This document shows positions 7,776 through 16,827 of a stretch of 64,000 nt of DNA, in pieces. Within the stretch, counting starts at the first letter, position 1. Every line of letters begins with the position of its first letter. Below the pieces are notes generated by a model. The model was not told the origin of the DNA. It worked only from the letters and a program-made list of their open reading frames with translations, and did not search any database. The position numbers and the translations under genes are program-made. Origin of the DNA: Pseudomonas sp. AB6 (GTDB taxonomy: Bacteria > Pseudomonadota > Gammaproteobacteria > Pseudomonadales > Pseudomonadaceae); contig NZ_JAVIWJ010000001.1 of the NCBI RefSeq assembly GCF_034314105.1, positions 2,977,501 to 3,041,500 on the forward strand, read 5' to 3'.

Positions 7776-9527
7776 ATGACCGAAGAATTCCGCTCCCCCC
7801 AGCAACCTTTTTCCCTGTCGCGTTGGAGCTGGCAGCGCAAGCTGGTATTGGCATTCTGGCTGGTCAGCGTGATTCCAACCATGATCGCGGCAGAACTCGC
7901 AGCGACCACTCTGTCACAGATTTTCGAGGGTAACTTTCGGGTTTGGCTGCAAGAATCAACCAGGATCGTCCAGGACGAAATCCGCGAAATCCAGCGCGGC
8001 AACGCCAGGGTCTCGCAATTGTTTCTGCAAAATACCCGCCCCTCCGCACCTTCGTCACCTCGGCACAACAAATTAACCTCCGACCTCGCCAGTGCCATGG
8101 GCATCGACGTGGTCGCCTTGATTCGCATCAAAGATCATAAAGTGGTGTTTTCCACTGTTTCCGACAATATCATCGACCAAATCAGCCTCTCCCCCAACGC
8201 AGTGCTACAAACTATCCACAACGGCAGCGTATTTACCGGAGTGGTGGTCTCCACTTATCAGTCCACTCAGGACGGCGTCGATTATGAGTTGCTGATAGGG
8301 ACTTATCTAGACAGCAGTTTTCTTACCAGTGTGGCCGATGTGCACTCCCTCGACCTGCGCTTGTACATGAACGACGCTGGTGGTTTCAGCGAGATCTTCT
8401 CGACCCAGCGCTTCATGAATCACCCGGCCGTTGTGCCCCGCCGAATCGAACAGATCCTACGTGACACCAAAGAGCCAAGCGAACAATCCACCAGCGCCTA
8501 CTCCGGTCTGTATACGCCTATATTCAATGACAATGGTGAGCTGCAAGGCATCGTTTTCAGTGGTTTGCTGCGACATACGTCGCTGGTAGGGCTAGTCAAC
8601 CAGACCAACCTGTTCTTGGCGATATTGCTACTGGGGTCGCTGCTATCCCTTAGCGTCGGCTGGTTAATATCCAGGCGCCTGACAGGGCCGCTGCGCCAAT
8701 TATCCGAAGGCGTTAGAGCGGTCACGGCCGGTGATTACCGGCAGCGGGTGGAAGTAGTAGGCAGTGACGAAATCGCCGAGCTAAGCGCAACCTTCAACCA
8801 CATGACGGAACGTCTGAAAGAGCTTCAACATCTTGAAGCCCAGCTGCGCCGTCGTGACCGGCTGCATGCATTGGGCGAAGTGGCAATGGGCTTGGCACAT
8901 GAAATCCGTAACCCGCTGGGGATAATCAAAACAGCCACCCAGTTACTGCACCGTCGCGCGCTGTTGCCGGAAACGGATATGCGCCACCTGGAATACGTAA
9001 TTTCGGAAGTCACCCGTATCAACGACCTGATTACCGAATTTCTTGATTTCGCCAAACCTAGCGCTCCATTGCGCTCCACCCAGCTGGCCAAGCCGCTGAT
9101 GGAGGATCTGCTAGGGTTCTGTGCACCGGAGTTGTCGACTCATCAGGTCGACGCTGAAATTATTGAGCACGACCCTCACTCAATGATTTATGCCGACTCC
9201 CGCCAGTTGACTCAAGCATGTCTAAATCTGATCCTCAACGCGATTGATGCCATGCCAGGCGGCGGAACCCTCACGATTGATATCTCCTCCGACCAGGAAA
9301 CTACAATCATCAGTATTTCCGACAGCGGTCAAGGCGTTGAACCCGACATGATTGAACGCATTTTCAATCCTTTCGTCACCACCAAGGCATCTGGTACTGG
9401 CTTGGGCTTGGCAAAGGTTTACTCGATCATGGAGAACCATGACGGTCGAGTAGAATGCGTCAGTAGCGTGGGAGCCGGTGCAACATTCAATCTTTACTTG
9501 CCTGCCCATGACAGAGGCCTGACATGA
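7776..9527 (+). CDS. membrane sensor histidine kinase (HAMP-HisKA-HATPase)
   Basis: 583 aa. A first transmembrane helix (~25-45) and a periplasmic sensor region (~46-270, no recognised ligand motif) precede a second helix (~271-295) and a HAMP segment starting RRLTGPLRQL. The dimerisation box GLAHEIRNPLG has His375; the N-box is NLILNAIDAMPGG, and the G-boxes are DSGQGV and GLGLAKV. The NtrB-like kinase core is typical for partners of sigma-54 activators. It overlaps the next gene by 4 nt (ATGA). No strong Shine-Dalgarno is visible before the ATG. It lies in the same direction as the HAD-aminotransferase-hydrolase operon and probably senses the cue controlling it. Confidence 0.85.
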   Translation: MTEEFRSPQQPFSLSRWSWQRKLVLAFWLVSVIPTMIAAELAATTLSQIFEGNFRVWLQESTRIVQDEIREIQRGNARVSQLFLQNTRPSAPSSPRHNKLTSDLASAMGIDVVALIRIKDHKVVFSTVSDNIIDQISLSPNAVLQTIHNGSVFTGVVVSTYQSTQDGVDYELLIGTYLDSSFLTSVADVHSLDLRLYMNDAGGFSEIFSTQRFMNHPAVVPRRIEQILRDTKEPSEQSTSAYSGLYTPIFNDNGELQGIVFSGLLRHTSLVGLVNQTNLFLAILLLGSLLSLSVGWLISRRLTGPLRQLSEGVRAVTAGDYRQRVEVVGSDEIAELSATFNHMTERLKELQHLEAQLRRRDRLHALGEVAMGLAHEIRNPLGIIKTATQLLHRRALLPETDMRHLEYVISEVTRINDLITEFLDFAKPSAPLRSTQLAKPLMEDLLGFCAPELSTHQVDAEIIEHDPHSMIYADSRQLTQACLNLILNAIDAMPGGGTLTIDISSDQETTIISISDSGQGVEPDMIERIFNPFVTTKASGTGLGLAKVYSIMENHDGRVECVSSVGAGATFNLYLPAHDRGLT

Positions 9528-10921
9528 GTCATAACGTGTTGGTGGTCGACGATGAGCCTAAGCTCTGCGATTTGTTAGCTTCAGCCTTGAGCCAAGGCGA
9601 GATTCAAGTATTCACCGCTGGCAATGGCTTGCATGCCCTGGCGGTACTCGAACGCGAAGCAATCGATCTGGTGATCAGCGATTGGCGAATGCCTGGCATG
9701 GACGGCCCGCAGTTATTGGCTGAAATCAAAGTTCGCTATCCAGACTTGCCGGTTATCGTCATGACCGCCTACAGCACGGTAAAAAATGCCGTGCAGTCGA
9801 TGCGTAACGGGGCTTTTGATTACATCAGTAAACCGTTCGATATCGACGAACTGGATATCACCGTCAATAAAGCGCTGCAATTTCGCGACATCCTGCGTGA
9901 CAACGCGCGCCTGCGTGCCGAATTGGATCAACACCAGCAAATCGACAGTTTAGTGGGCGAGAGCCCGGCCTTTCGTCTCGTACTGCAAGCGGTGGACTCG
10001 GTCCGCGACAGCAACGCCACGATTCTGCTGACCGGTGAAAGTGGCACCGGTAAAGAGATGGTTGCCCGAGCGATTCACAAGCACGGCAACCGTGTCGGCA
10101 AACCTTTTGTTGCGGTCAACTGTGCAGCAATACCCGAAGGCCTGCTCGAAAGCGAAATGTTCGGCCATCGCAAAGGAGCTTTTACTGGCGCCGTAGCTGA
10201 TCGCGTCGGGCGTTTTATGCAAGCGGACAAGGGCACGTTATTTTTGGATGAGGTGGGTGACATGCCCCTCGCGCTGCAAGCAAAGATTTTGCGCGCATTG
10301 CAAGAACGCGTGATTGAGCCAGTGGGCGACTCTCGCGAACGCAAGGTGGATGTTCGGGTGATTGCCGCCACCAACAAGAATTTGCTGGAAGCGGTGGCGA
10401 ATAAAGAATTTCGCGAAGACCTTTATTACCGTCTGAATGTATTCCCGATTCCGCTACCAGCCTTGCGTGAACGACCGGAAGACATCGCTCCGCTGGCGCT
10501 ACATTTCGCCCATGTGCTAGGCGCAACCGCAGGCAAACGTATTACTGGATTTAGCGCCGAAGCTTTGCAGGCCATGGCCAATTACCCATGGCCTGGCAAT
10601 ATTCGGGAGTTACAGAATTGTGTTGAACGCGCCACTATCGTTGCGTCCAGCAATACCATCGAAGAAAGCGATCTGCCAGCCTACCTGTTTGGCTCACGTC
10701 CCATCGACAACGGCATCAGCCAATTCCCGGCGGACGGTGTAGGCATCCCCGAGGACTTGGAGGCGGCTTTAGCCAACGTTGAAAAATCCTACATCCTCGC
10801 CGCGCTTCAAGAAACCAATGGCGTTCAGGCCGCCGCCGCGCAACTGATCGGCATATCTGAACGCAGCTTATGGTATCGACTGAAAAAGCTTGAGATTCAT
10901 GTAGACAAAATTGTTCGATAA
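9524..10921 (+). CDS. sigma-54-dependent response regulator (NtrC family)
   Basis: 465 aa. The receiver has Asp53 in VISDWRMPG. The AAA+ domain has Walker A GESGTGKE, a canonical GAFTGA loop and Walker B TLFLDEVGDM. The C-terminal Fis-like helix-turn-helix is in the segment AAAQLIGISERSLWYRLKK. Encoded directly after, and overlapping, the kinase gene. It is the best candidate to bind the inverted repeats at 4466-4496 and activate the -24/-12 promoter at 4565. The gene is followed by a convergent gene only 26 nt away, so the operon ends here. Confidence 0.87.
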   Translation: MSHNVLVVDDEPKLCDLLASALSQGEIQVFTAGNGLHALAVLEREAIDLVISDWRMPGMDGPQLLAEIKVRYPDLPVIVMTAYSTVKNAVQSMRNGAFDYISKPFDIDELDITVNKALQFRDILRDNARLRAELDQHQQIDSLVGESPAFRLVLQAVDSVRDSNATILLTGESGTGKEMVARAIHKHGNRVGKPFVAVNCAAIPEGLLESEMFGHRKGAFTGAVADRVGRFMQADKGTLFLDEVGDMPLALQAKILRALQERVIEPVGDSRERKVDVRVIAATNKNLLEAVANKEFREDLYYRLNVFPIPLPALRERPEDIAPLALHFAHVLGATAGKRITGFSAEALQAMANYPWPGNIRELQNCVERATIVASSNTIEESDLPAYLFGSRPIDNGISQFPADGVGIPEDLEAALANVEKSYILAALQETNGVQAAAAQLIGISERSLWYRLKKLEIHVDKIVR

Positions 10922-10947
10922 ATGAGCCGCCGTACGAGCGCGCAGGT

Positions 10948-11604
10948 TTATTCGGTCGTTACAGACTCGCTAATGACCTGCCCAATAGCGCTGGCAAATG
11001 CTTCTACTGGCTGCCCGCCCGACACCGCATAACGATCATTGAAGACGATGGTTGGCACTGAGCTAATACCGCGCGAAATCCATAGTTGCTCGATTTCACG
11101 CACTTGCGCGCTGTATTGATCGGTAGTCAAAATCGACTCGGCCCGCTGACGATCTAGCCCAACCTGCTCAGCCACATTTGCCAATACCTGATGATTCGAA
11201 GGGTCGGCGTGGTCAGTGAAATATGCCGTGAACAAGGCTTCTTTAAGCGCTTGCTGCTTGCCTTCCAACCCTGCCCAATGCAACAGACGGTGTGCGTCGA
11301 AGGTGTTGTAGATGCGTCGGTCGCCTTGGGAAAACGTGAAACCCAACTCAGCGCCACGCTGACGAATCATTTCGCGATTCTGCTTTGATTGTTCTGGCGT
11401 AGAGCCATATTTCTCAAAGATGTGCTCGTTAAGGTCTTGGCCTTCAGCGGGCATTTTCGGATTAAGCTCGAACGGTTGGAAATGGATCTCGGCCTTGACC
11501 TCATCACCCAAGTCCGCCAATGCCTGATTCAGCGCCCGCAAGCCAACAACACACCAGGGGCAAGAGACATCGGAAACGAAATCGATTTTCAGCGTAGTGC
11601 TCAT
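10948..11604 (-). CDS. DsbA-family (FrnE-like) oxidoreductase
   Basis: 218 aa from ATG 11604 (MSTTLKIDFVSDVSCPWC); a 22-residue longer frame has no family similarity at its start. The thioredoxin-type active site is CPWC (residues ~14-17). The helical insertion, the TFDAHRLLHWA segment and the late GISSVPTIVFND with its cis-Pro match FrnE-type proteins of the DsbA superfamily. There is no signal peptide, so it should act in the cytoplasm, as 2-hydroxychromene-2-carboxylate-isomerase-like and FrnE proteins do. It is convergent with the two-component genes; the exported hydrolase gene is 71 nt upstream on the same strand. Substrate not predictable. Confidence 0.85.
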   Translation of the reverse strand: MSTTLKIDFVSDVSCPWCVVGLRALNQALADLGDEVKAEIHFQPFELNPKMPAEGQDLNEHIFEKYGSTPEQSKQNREMIRQRGAELGFTFSQGDRRIYNTFDAHRLLHWAGLEGKQQALKEALFTAYFTDHADPSNHQVLANVAEQVGLDRQRAESILTTDQYSAQVREIEQLWISRGISSVPTIVFNDRYAVSGGQPVEAFASAIGQVISESVTTE

Positions 11605-11675
11605 GGAACCCTCGCTCACGCTTGGCAGTGACAAAGTGAGCACTTTACACCCTCGTAGCCGCCCCTTCATCAGAA

Positions 11676-12668
11676 CTACAACTGCGCGATGTGGCTGCCA
11701 TCCAGCCGATGGGCTTTCAAATAGGGTAAAACTGCTCCTAGCAACGGGGCCTTGAAAGCTTCTTGAAAACGATGGGCCAAGCCGGGAATCAGGCGCAGCT
11801 GGCTACCTTGGATATGGGCAGCAACGTGGATGCCGTGCATCACTGGCAGTAATGGATCGGCGGTGCCATGCACCACTAGCGTCGGCACTCGCAATCGGTC
11901 TAGCAGTTCGACGCGACTTGGCTCCGCTAGTATGGCCAGAATCTGCCGCTTTACGCCGTCAGGGTTAAACGCTCGATCGTAGGATACTGCCGCCTGTTGC
12001 AGCAGCATCTTGCGATCATCCACCACCTGCGGACTGCCTAATGCGGCCAGCAGATCTGCTTGCTGTTCGATGGCTACTTCACGGCTGGGCGCGCTGCGAC
12101 GACTGAGTAATTGCAGCAATGCCGGGGCAGGCATAGGTAAGCCGGGGGCGCCGGAACTCGTCATGATCAGGGTCAAGCTTTCGACGCGATCAGGCGCGAT
12201 ATCAGCCAGATGCTGAGCAATCATGCCGCCCATACTCGCCCCAAGCACATGGAATTGATGGACGTGCAACGCGTCCATCAACCCCAAAGTGTCATTGGCC
12301 ATGTCCGTCAATGAATAAGGCGCCGAAACCGTTAGGCCTAGTTTGTAGCGCAGCACCTCAAAGGTCAGGTTCGGGCTGGCAGGCACTTGCGCCCATGTCG
12401 ATAAGCCTACATCGCGGTTGTCGTAGCGAATCACCCGAAAACCTTGTTGGCAGAGCGCAACCACTACCTCATCCGGCCAATGAATCAACTGGCCACCCAA
12501 GCCCATGACCAACACCAAAGCAGGATCGGAATCGCGCCCGATGCTTTGGTAAGCCAAGTGAACCTCTTTAAGGTCGGCCATTTGAGTAGGGACGTTTACG
12601 TCACACCGAGACGCCGCAAAAGTCGGCAGGCCGCACAACAGCGCGACCAAAAAAATTAACACCCGCAT
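11676..12668 (-). CDS. exported alpha/beta hydrolase
   Basis: 330 aa from ATG 12668; a start six codons earlier is possible. An N-terminal signal peptide (MRVLIFLVALLCGLPTFA then AS) predicts export to the periplasm. The fold markers are the oxyanion loop VMGLGGQLIHWPD, nucleophile elbow GASMGGM, acid in HGTADPLLP and His in GLAHRFQ. This HGGG-free pattern is that of the broad epoxide-hydrolase/peptidase-like alpha/beta family, and the substrate is unknown. Mature residues begin SRCDV, and the Cys is not in a lipobox. It probably shares transcription with the FrnE-like gene downstream. Confidence 0.78.
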   Translation of the reverse strand: MRVLIFLVALLCGLPTFAASRCDVNVPTQMADLKEVHLAYQSIGRDSDPALVLVMGLGGQLIHWPDEVVVALCQQGFRVIRYDNRDVGLSTWAQVPASPNLTFEVLRYKLGLTVSAPYSLTDMANDTLGLMDALHVHQFHVLGASMGGMIAQHLADIAPDRVESLTLIMTSSGAPGLPMPAPALLQLLSRRSAPSREVAIEQQADLLAALGSPQVVDDRKMLLQQAAVSYDRAFNPDGVKRQILAILAEPSRVELLDRLRVPTLVVHGTADPLLPVMHGIHVAAHIQGSQLRLIPGLAHRFQEAFKAPLLGAVLPYLKAHRLDGSHIAQL

Positions 12669-12883
12669 GAAAACACCAAGCCACAAATCCCCAATAGCTG
12701 ATCAGTGTGAGGATATTTTCAAAAGCGCGCTGCCACAGTTACGTGACAATTTGATGAAGGAAGCTGAGTGGTAGATTTAGCAACCGGCCCTGCTCGCGAA
12801 TGGCAACGCAAAAAACTCAACAAACAGCGAACAGTGCTACATGTCAGGCTCCAAATGGCGACCATCGAGCTAGGATTTAAGGT

Positions 12884-14080
12884 TTATGGATAACTGCCAC
12901 GGACGACGCGACTTTCAGCCAGGGCCGCCTGCACGGCGGCCACTTTCGGATGATTTAACGCAGCCTTAAGCGCTGCAATTTCCTTGCACTTTTGTACGGC
13001 AAACGCTAGCCAGCTTTTTAACTCGGCATCCACCTGACCTTCGCGCTGAAGATTCGCCGAGCCGTGCAGCAACGAGCATGAACTGGCTACCCACAGGTTT
13101 TCGCCAAACCGCTGTTGCGCTTTCTGCAGTTGCTTCAATGCTTCATCCAAATCACAGCGCCAAACGTCGCGTCCATTGACAACACTCAGCGACAGCACTT
13201 TATAGGGCGGCACACGACTGAGCACATTGGAAAGCTGTTCTGGCGCACTAATCAGGTCGACGTGCAGACCGTCAACCGGAAGCGAGGCCGCTAGCCCGAG
13301 GTTGCTTTCCAGGCCGCCAGAGTATGTCGCTACCAGCTTTTTCAACGGCGAAAATTGCAGGATGTGATAAGCACGCTCAAAAGCGTTTTTCCATTCCTGC
13401 GGCAGATCAAGGGTCAGAATCGGTTCGTCAATCTGTACCCATTCCACGCCCTTCGCCGCCAAACGACCGAGAATTTCGCCGTACACCGGCAGTAACCGCT
13501 CCAGCAGATCGAGCCGGTCGAAACTGTTACCTTCGGCTTTGCCCAACCACAGGTAAGTCAGTGGGCCAATCACTACCGGTTTGACGGTATGGCCGAGGGT
13601 TTTGGCTTCTTCGACCTCTTCGAACAGCTGTTCCCAGCTCAGTTGGAAACGCTGGTCTTCAGTAAATTCTGGCACCAGATAGTGGCCAGTGGTATCGAAC
13701 CATTGGGTCAACTCATGGACGTACTGCGCTTCGTTTTGAGCATGATTATCGCAGCTGCCTTCACTAGCATCACTGGCCATGGCAAACAGGGTATCAAGGG
13801 TGGGCAGGCCCCTGTAGTCAGTGGTTGAGGCGAAGCGTTGCGCAATGACACCGAACGTAAGCGAGTGGGTAAGTACTCGATCGTGCCAGGCAAAATCCCC
13901 TACCGGTAGTAGATCGATACCAGCGTCTCTCTGCACCTGCCAGTGCGTAGCACGCAGCTTGCGGCCGGTCTTGCGTAGCCCCGCCTCGTCGAGATCGCCT
14001 TTGCAAAAAGCGTCCAACGCTTTTTTTAACTCACGATCACCACTATTGCGCGGAAATCCTAGGGTATGGGCCACGGCCAT
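12884..14080 (-). pseudogene. metE: metE remnant: N-terminal half of cobalamin-independent methionine synthase
   Basis: The frame encodes about 398 aa beginning MAVAHTLGFPR with GGAGG eight nt before the ATG at 14080. It covers only the N-terminal Met_synt domain, including QIDEPILTLDLP and FAVQKCKEIAALK, then stops in the interdomain linker. Full-length MetE is about 755-770 aa; the C-terminal barrel that carries the zinc-binding His/Cys residues and homocysteine site is absent, and the next 200 nt towards the hydrolase show no sign of it. The remaining frame is uninterrupted, so the loss looks like a recent 3' deletion. It should not be catalytically active, and methionine synthesis would depend on another enzyme such as MetH. 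Divergent metR is intact. Confidence 0.8.
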
Positions 14081-14185
14081 ATCAATGTCCTCCATAAAAG
14101 ATGACGCTATTGTCGACAGCCCAAGCAACATGAGACAAACTCATTGTATTCGCGTTGATGACAAAATAATTTCATGGAGCATTTC

Positions 14186-15103
14186 GTGCTAGAAATTCGC
14201 CATCTAAAGACCCTTCAGGCCTTGCGCGAGGCTGACAGCTTGGTGGAAGCCGCCGAGCGCTTGCACCTGACACAATCGGCCTTGTCCCATCAGTTCAAAG
14301 AACTTGAAGAGCGTGTCGGCTTGTCGTTGTTTGCGCGTAAGACCAAACCGGTGCGCTTTACCAGCGCCGGGCTTCGTCTCCTACAATTGGCTGATTCGAT
14401 GCTGCCGCAATTGCGCAGTGCCGAGCGTGATATTGCACGACTGGCTGGCGGCACTGCGGGACGCCTGCACATGGCCATCGAATGCCACAGCTGCTTTCAG
14501 TGGCTGATGCCGACCATCGACCAGTTTCGCGATGCCTGGCCAGAGGTCGAGCTGGACCTTGCGTCAGGCTTTGCTTTCGCTCCGCTTCCTGCCTTGGCCC
14601 GTGGCGACCTGGATTTAGTGGTGACGTCCGATCCGCTGGAGCTGGTGGGCATCACTTACGTGCCGCTGTTCACCTACGAAGCCATGCTCGCGGTCGCCAA
14701 CCAACACCTGTTGGCTAACAAGCCTTACGTGATCCCGGAAGACTTGCTCAAGGAGACCTTGATTACCTACCCGGTAGAGCGTGACCGGCTGGACATTTTC
14801 ACCCGATTCCTGGAGCCCGCCGACGTTGAACCGGCGCACGTGCGCACCTCGGAACTGACCGTGATGATGATGCAGTTAGTTGCCAGCGGACGCGGGGTTT
14901 GTGGCATGCCCCATTGGGCGCTGCATGAATACAGCTCGCGCGGCTACGTGAAGGCCAAGCGACTTGGGGAAAAAGGCTTATTTGCAACGCTGTACGCAGG
15001 CATCCGCGCCGACATGCTCGATGCGCCGTACATGCGCGATTTTCTGCTGACCGCGAAAGACACGTCTTTTTCGACGCTCAATGGGGTAAGTGCGGTTAGG
15101 TAG
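14186..15103 (+). CDS. metR: LysR-family regulator MetR
   Basis: 305 aa. GTG 14186 is preferred because GGAG lies 6 nt upstream and the product then begins MLEIRHLKTL, as MetR proteins do; ATG 14174 would add four residues. The N-terminal winged helix contains SLVEAAERLHLTQSALSHQF. The effector domain has the MetR-typical AIECHSCFQWLMP, GDLDLVVTSDPLE and LITYPVERDRLDIF. MetR activates metE and other methionine genes with homocysteine as co-effector. It is divergent from the truncated metE with about 100 nt between starts, the usual regulatory arrangement, so it has lost its classical local target but may act elsewhere. Confidence 0.92.
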   Translation: MLEIRHLKTLQALREADSLVEAAERLHLTQSALSHQFKELEERVGLSLFARKTKPVRFTSAGLRLLQLADSMLPQLRSAERDIARLAGGTAGRLHMAIECHSCFQWLMPTIDQFRDAWPEVELDLASGFAFAPLPALARGDLDLVVTSDPLELVGITYVPLFTYEAMLAVANQHLLANKPYVIPEDLLKETLITYPVERDRLDIFTRFLEPADVEPAHVRTSELTVMMMQLVASGRGVCGMPHWALHEYSSRGYVKAKRLGEKGLFATLYAGIRADMLDAPYMRDFLLTAKDTSFSTLNGVSAVR

Positions 15104-15174
15104 AAGGCAGACTCTCTTTGGGAGAGCCCGCCCTGTCTCCGACGCCGCGCTGTTGCGCAGCAAACACCAGACAA

Positions 15175-15297
15175 TAAGAGCGGGTTTGCTCGCGATCGGC
15201 TGCGAAGCAGACGTAAAATCAGCAACTCAGTTTTGCAGTTGGAACCGAGTCGGCCTGTTGGGACCGCTTCGAGCTCCGTCGAGCAAGCCCGCTCTTA
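15175..15297. repeat. REP doublet (inverted pair of Pseudomonas REP-like elements)
   Basis: TAAGAGCGGGTTTGCTCG (15175-15192) recurs as its exact reverse complement CGAGCAAGCCCGCTCTTA (15280-15297), about 87 nt apart. The arms have the GAGCGGGCTTGCTCG-like core of REP sequences that are abundant between Pseudomonas genes. The whole 15104-15381 gap between metR and the permease contains only this element and no plausible ORF. A short hairpin CTCTC-TTTGG-GAG lies near 15112-15126 without a T-run. Confidence 0.7.
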
Positions 15298-15381
15298 CCA
15301 TTTCAATATCTACCATTCAAGCGGTTATGCGTTGTTTGGTAAGAGCTCCCACCGTAGTTTTGATAGGAGCCAGAGGACTGA

Positions 15382-16704
15382 TCAGCTTTCCTGAAAATCC
15401 ATCTCAGGTGGTTGGCGACGGAAGCCGCCGGTCAGCCATGCCAGGTAAACCAAGCCTACTGCCAACCAGCTCAGGCCGAGAATGATTGCCAGTTTGTCGA
15501 GGCTGATCATCAGCCACAGGTCTGCAACCAAGCCAATCAGCGGAAACACCAGGAACAGCACCAGCTCACGAAGTCCGCGTTGTTTGCCGCCGATCCAGTA
15601 GTGAAAGATCACCGACAAGTTCACCAGACTGAACGCCAGAAACGCGCCGAAGTTGATGAACGAGGTGGACGTGGTGACGTCCAGTTTCAACGCCAGCAGC
15701 GCTACGACACCGCAGAGCAGAATGCTGTTAATCGGGGTACCGAAGCGTTCGCTCAGACGACCAAAGAATGAATTCGACAACACACCATCACGGCCCATGG
15801 CGTACAGCAGACGTGAGCCGCTGGCCTGTGCCGCCAGCCCCGAGGCGAACTGGCCGACGATCAAACCAATCAAGAAGATTGAGACAAACAGGTCGCCGCC
15901 AATGTTTTTGGCAATTTCATACGCGGCAGAATCAGCGTTATCAAACACGAACGACGGATGCGCCAACTGCACGAAATAAGACACGCCGACGAAGATCACG
16001 CCGCCAATCAGCGTAATCAACATGATTGCCCGTGGAATGGTACGCACCGGGTCTTTGGTTTCTTCGGTCAAGGTGCTGACCGCATCAAAGCCGAGGAATG
16101 AATAGCAGGCAATCGCCGCGCCACTCATGATCAGCGGCATCTGCATATCGCCACTGAAGAACGGCGAGAGGGTCCACAACGGCTTGCTGGCATCGCCACC
16201 AATGTAGTGAATACTCAGCGCAACAAAAGCGATCAGCACCAGAAACTGCACCAGCATCAGCGCGGCGTTAATGGTGTTGGCCAGTTTCAGGCCGACGATG
16301 TTGATCAGGGTGGTGATCACGATAAACGCCAATACCCAAACTGGCTGAGGGATCGCAGGAAAAGCCGAGCCCAGGTACGCCGCGCCGATCAGCCAAATGG
16401 CCATAGGCAGGAACAGGTAATCAAGCAATACCGCCCAACCGGCAATGAAGCCAAGTTTCGGGCTGATGGCCTTGCGCACATAGCTATAAGCCGAGCCCGC
16501 AACCGGGTAGGCCGCGGCCATGCGTCCATAACTTAGTGCGGTGAAGATCATCGCAACCAGTGCCGCCAGGTAAGCTGCTGGCACCATGCCATTGGTAGAC
16601 TGGGCGAGAATACCAAACGTGCCAAGCACGATAATCGGTGTCATATAAGCGATGCCAAACAGCACCACCGACCCTAGTGAAAGGGTACGTTGCAAACGAG
16701 CCAT
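15382..16704 (-). CDS. APC-family permease, PuuP-like (putrescine/amine importer)
   Basis: 440 aa with about 12 hydrophobic helices. The opening SLGSVVLFGIAYMTPIIVLGTFG and the segment FLGFDAVSTLTEETKDPVRTIPRAIM are the conserved TM1 and TM6 regions of APC transporters, closest in pattern to PuuP-type putrescine importers. The start has GGAG 8 nt upstream. Upstream on the same strand is a nitrilase-family hydrolase gene (gap 123 nt), then a divergent LuxR regulator, suggesting uptake plus hydrolysis of a nitrogen compound. The substrate assignment is by family resemblance only; other polyamine or amino-acid importers are possible. Confidence 0.78.
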   Translation of the reverse strand: MARLQRTLSLGSVVLFGIAYMTPIIVLGTFGILAQSTNGMVPAAYLAALVAMIFTALSYGRMAAAYPVAGSAYSYVRKAISPKLGFIAGWAVLLDYLFLPMAIWLIGAAYLGSAFPAIPQPVWVLAFIVITTLINIVGLKLANTINAALMLVQFLVLIAFVALSIHYIGGDASKPLWTLSPFFSGDMQMPLIMSGAAIACYSFLGFDAVSTLTEETKDPVRTIPRAIMLITLIGGVIFVGVSYFVQLAHPSFVFDNADSAAYEIAKNIGGDLFVSIFLIGLIVGQFASGLAAQASGSRLLYAMGRDGVLSNSFFGRLSERFGTPINSILLCGVVALLALKLDVTTSTSFINFGAFLAFSLVNLSVIFHYWIGGKQRGLRELVLFLVFPLIGLVADLWLMISLDKLAIILGLSWLAVGLVYLAWLTGGFRRQPPEMDFQES

Positions 16705-16827
16705 GAGCGATTACTCCGGGATTATTAGTTTTATGGCAGGAGAAAAGTTCGGAAAAAACACAATCGTTTTTTGTTATAAAAATCGGTGTAACCAGCGCTC
16801 AGAAAACCTCGCCGTTCCAGGTCTATA

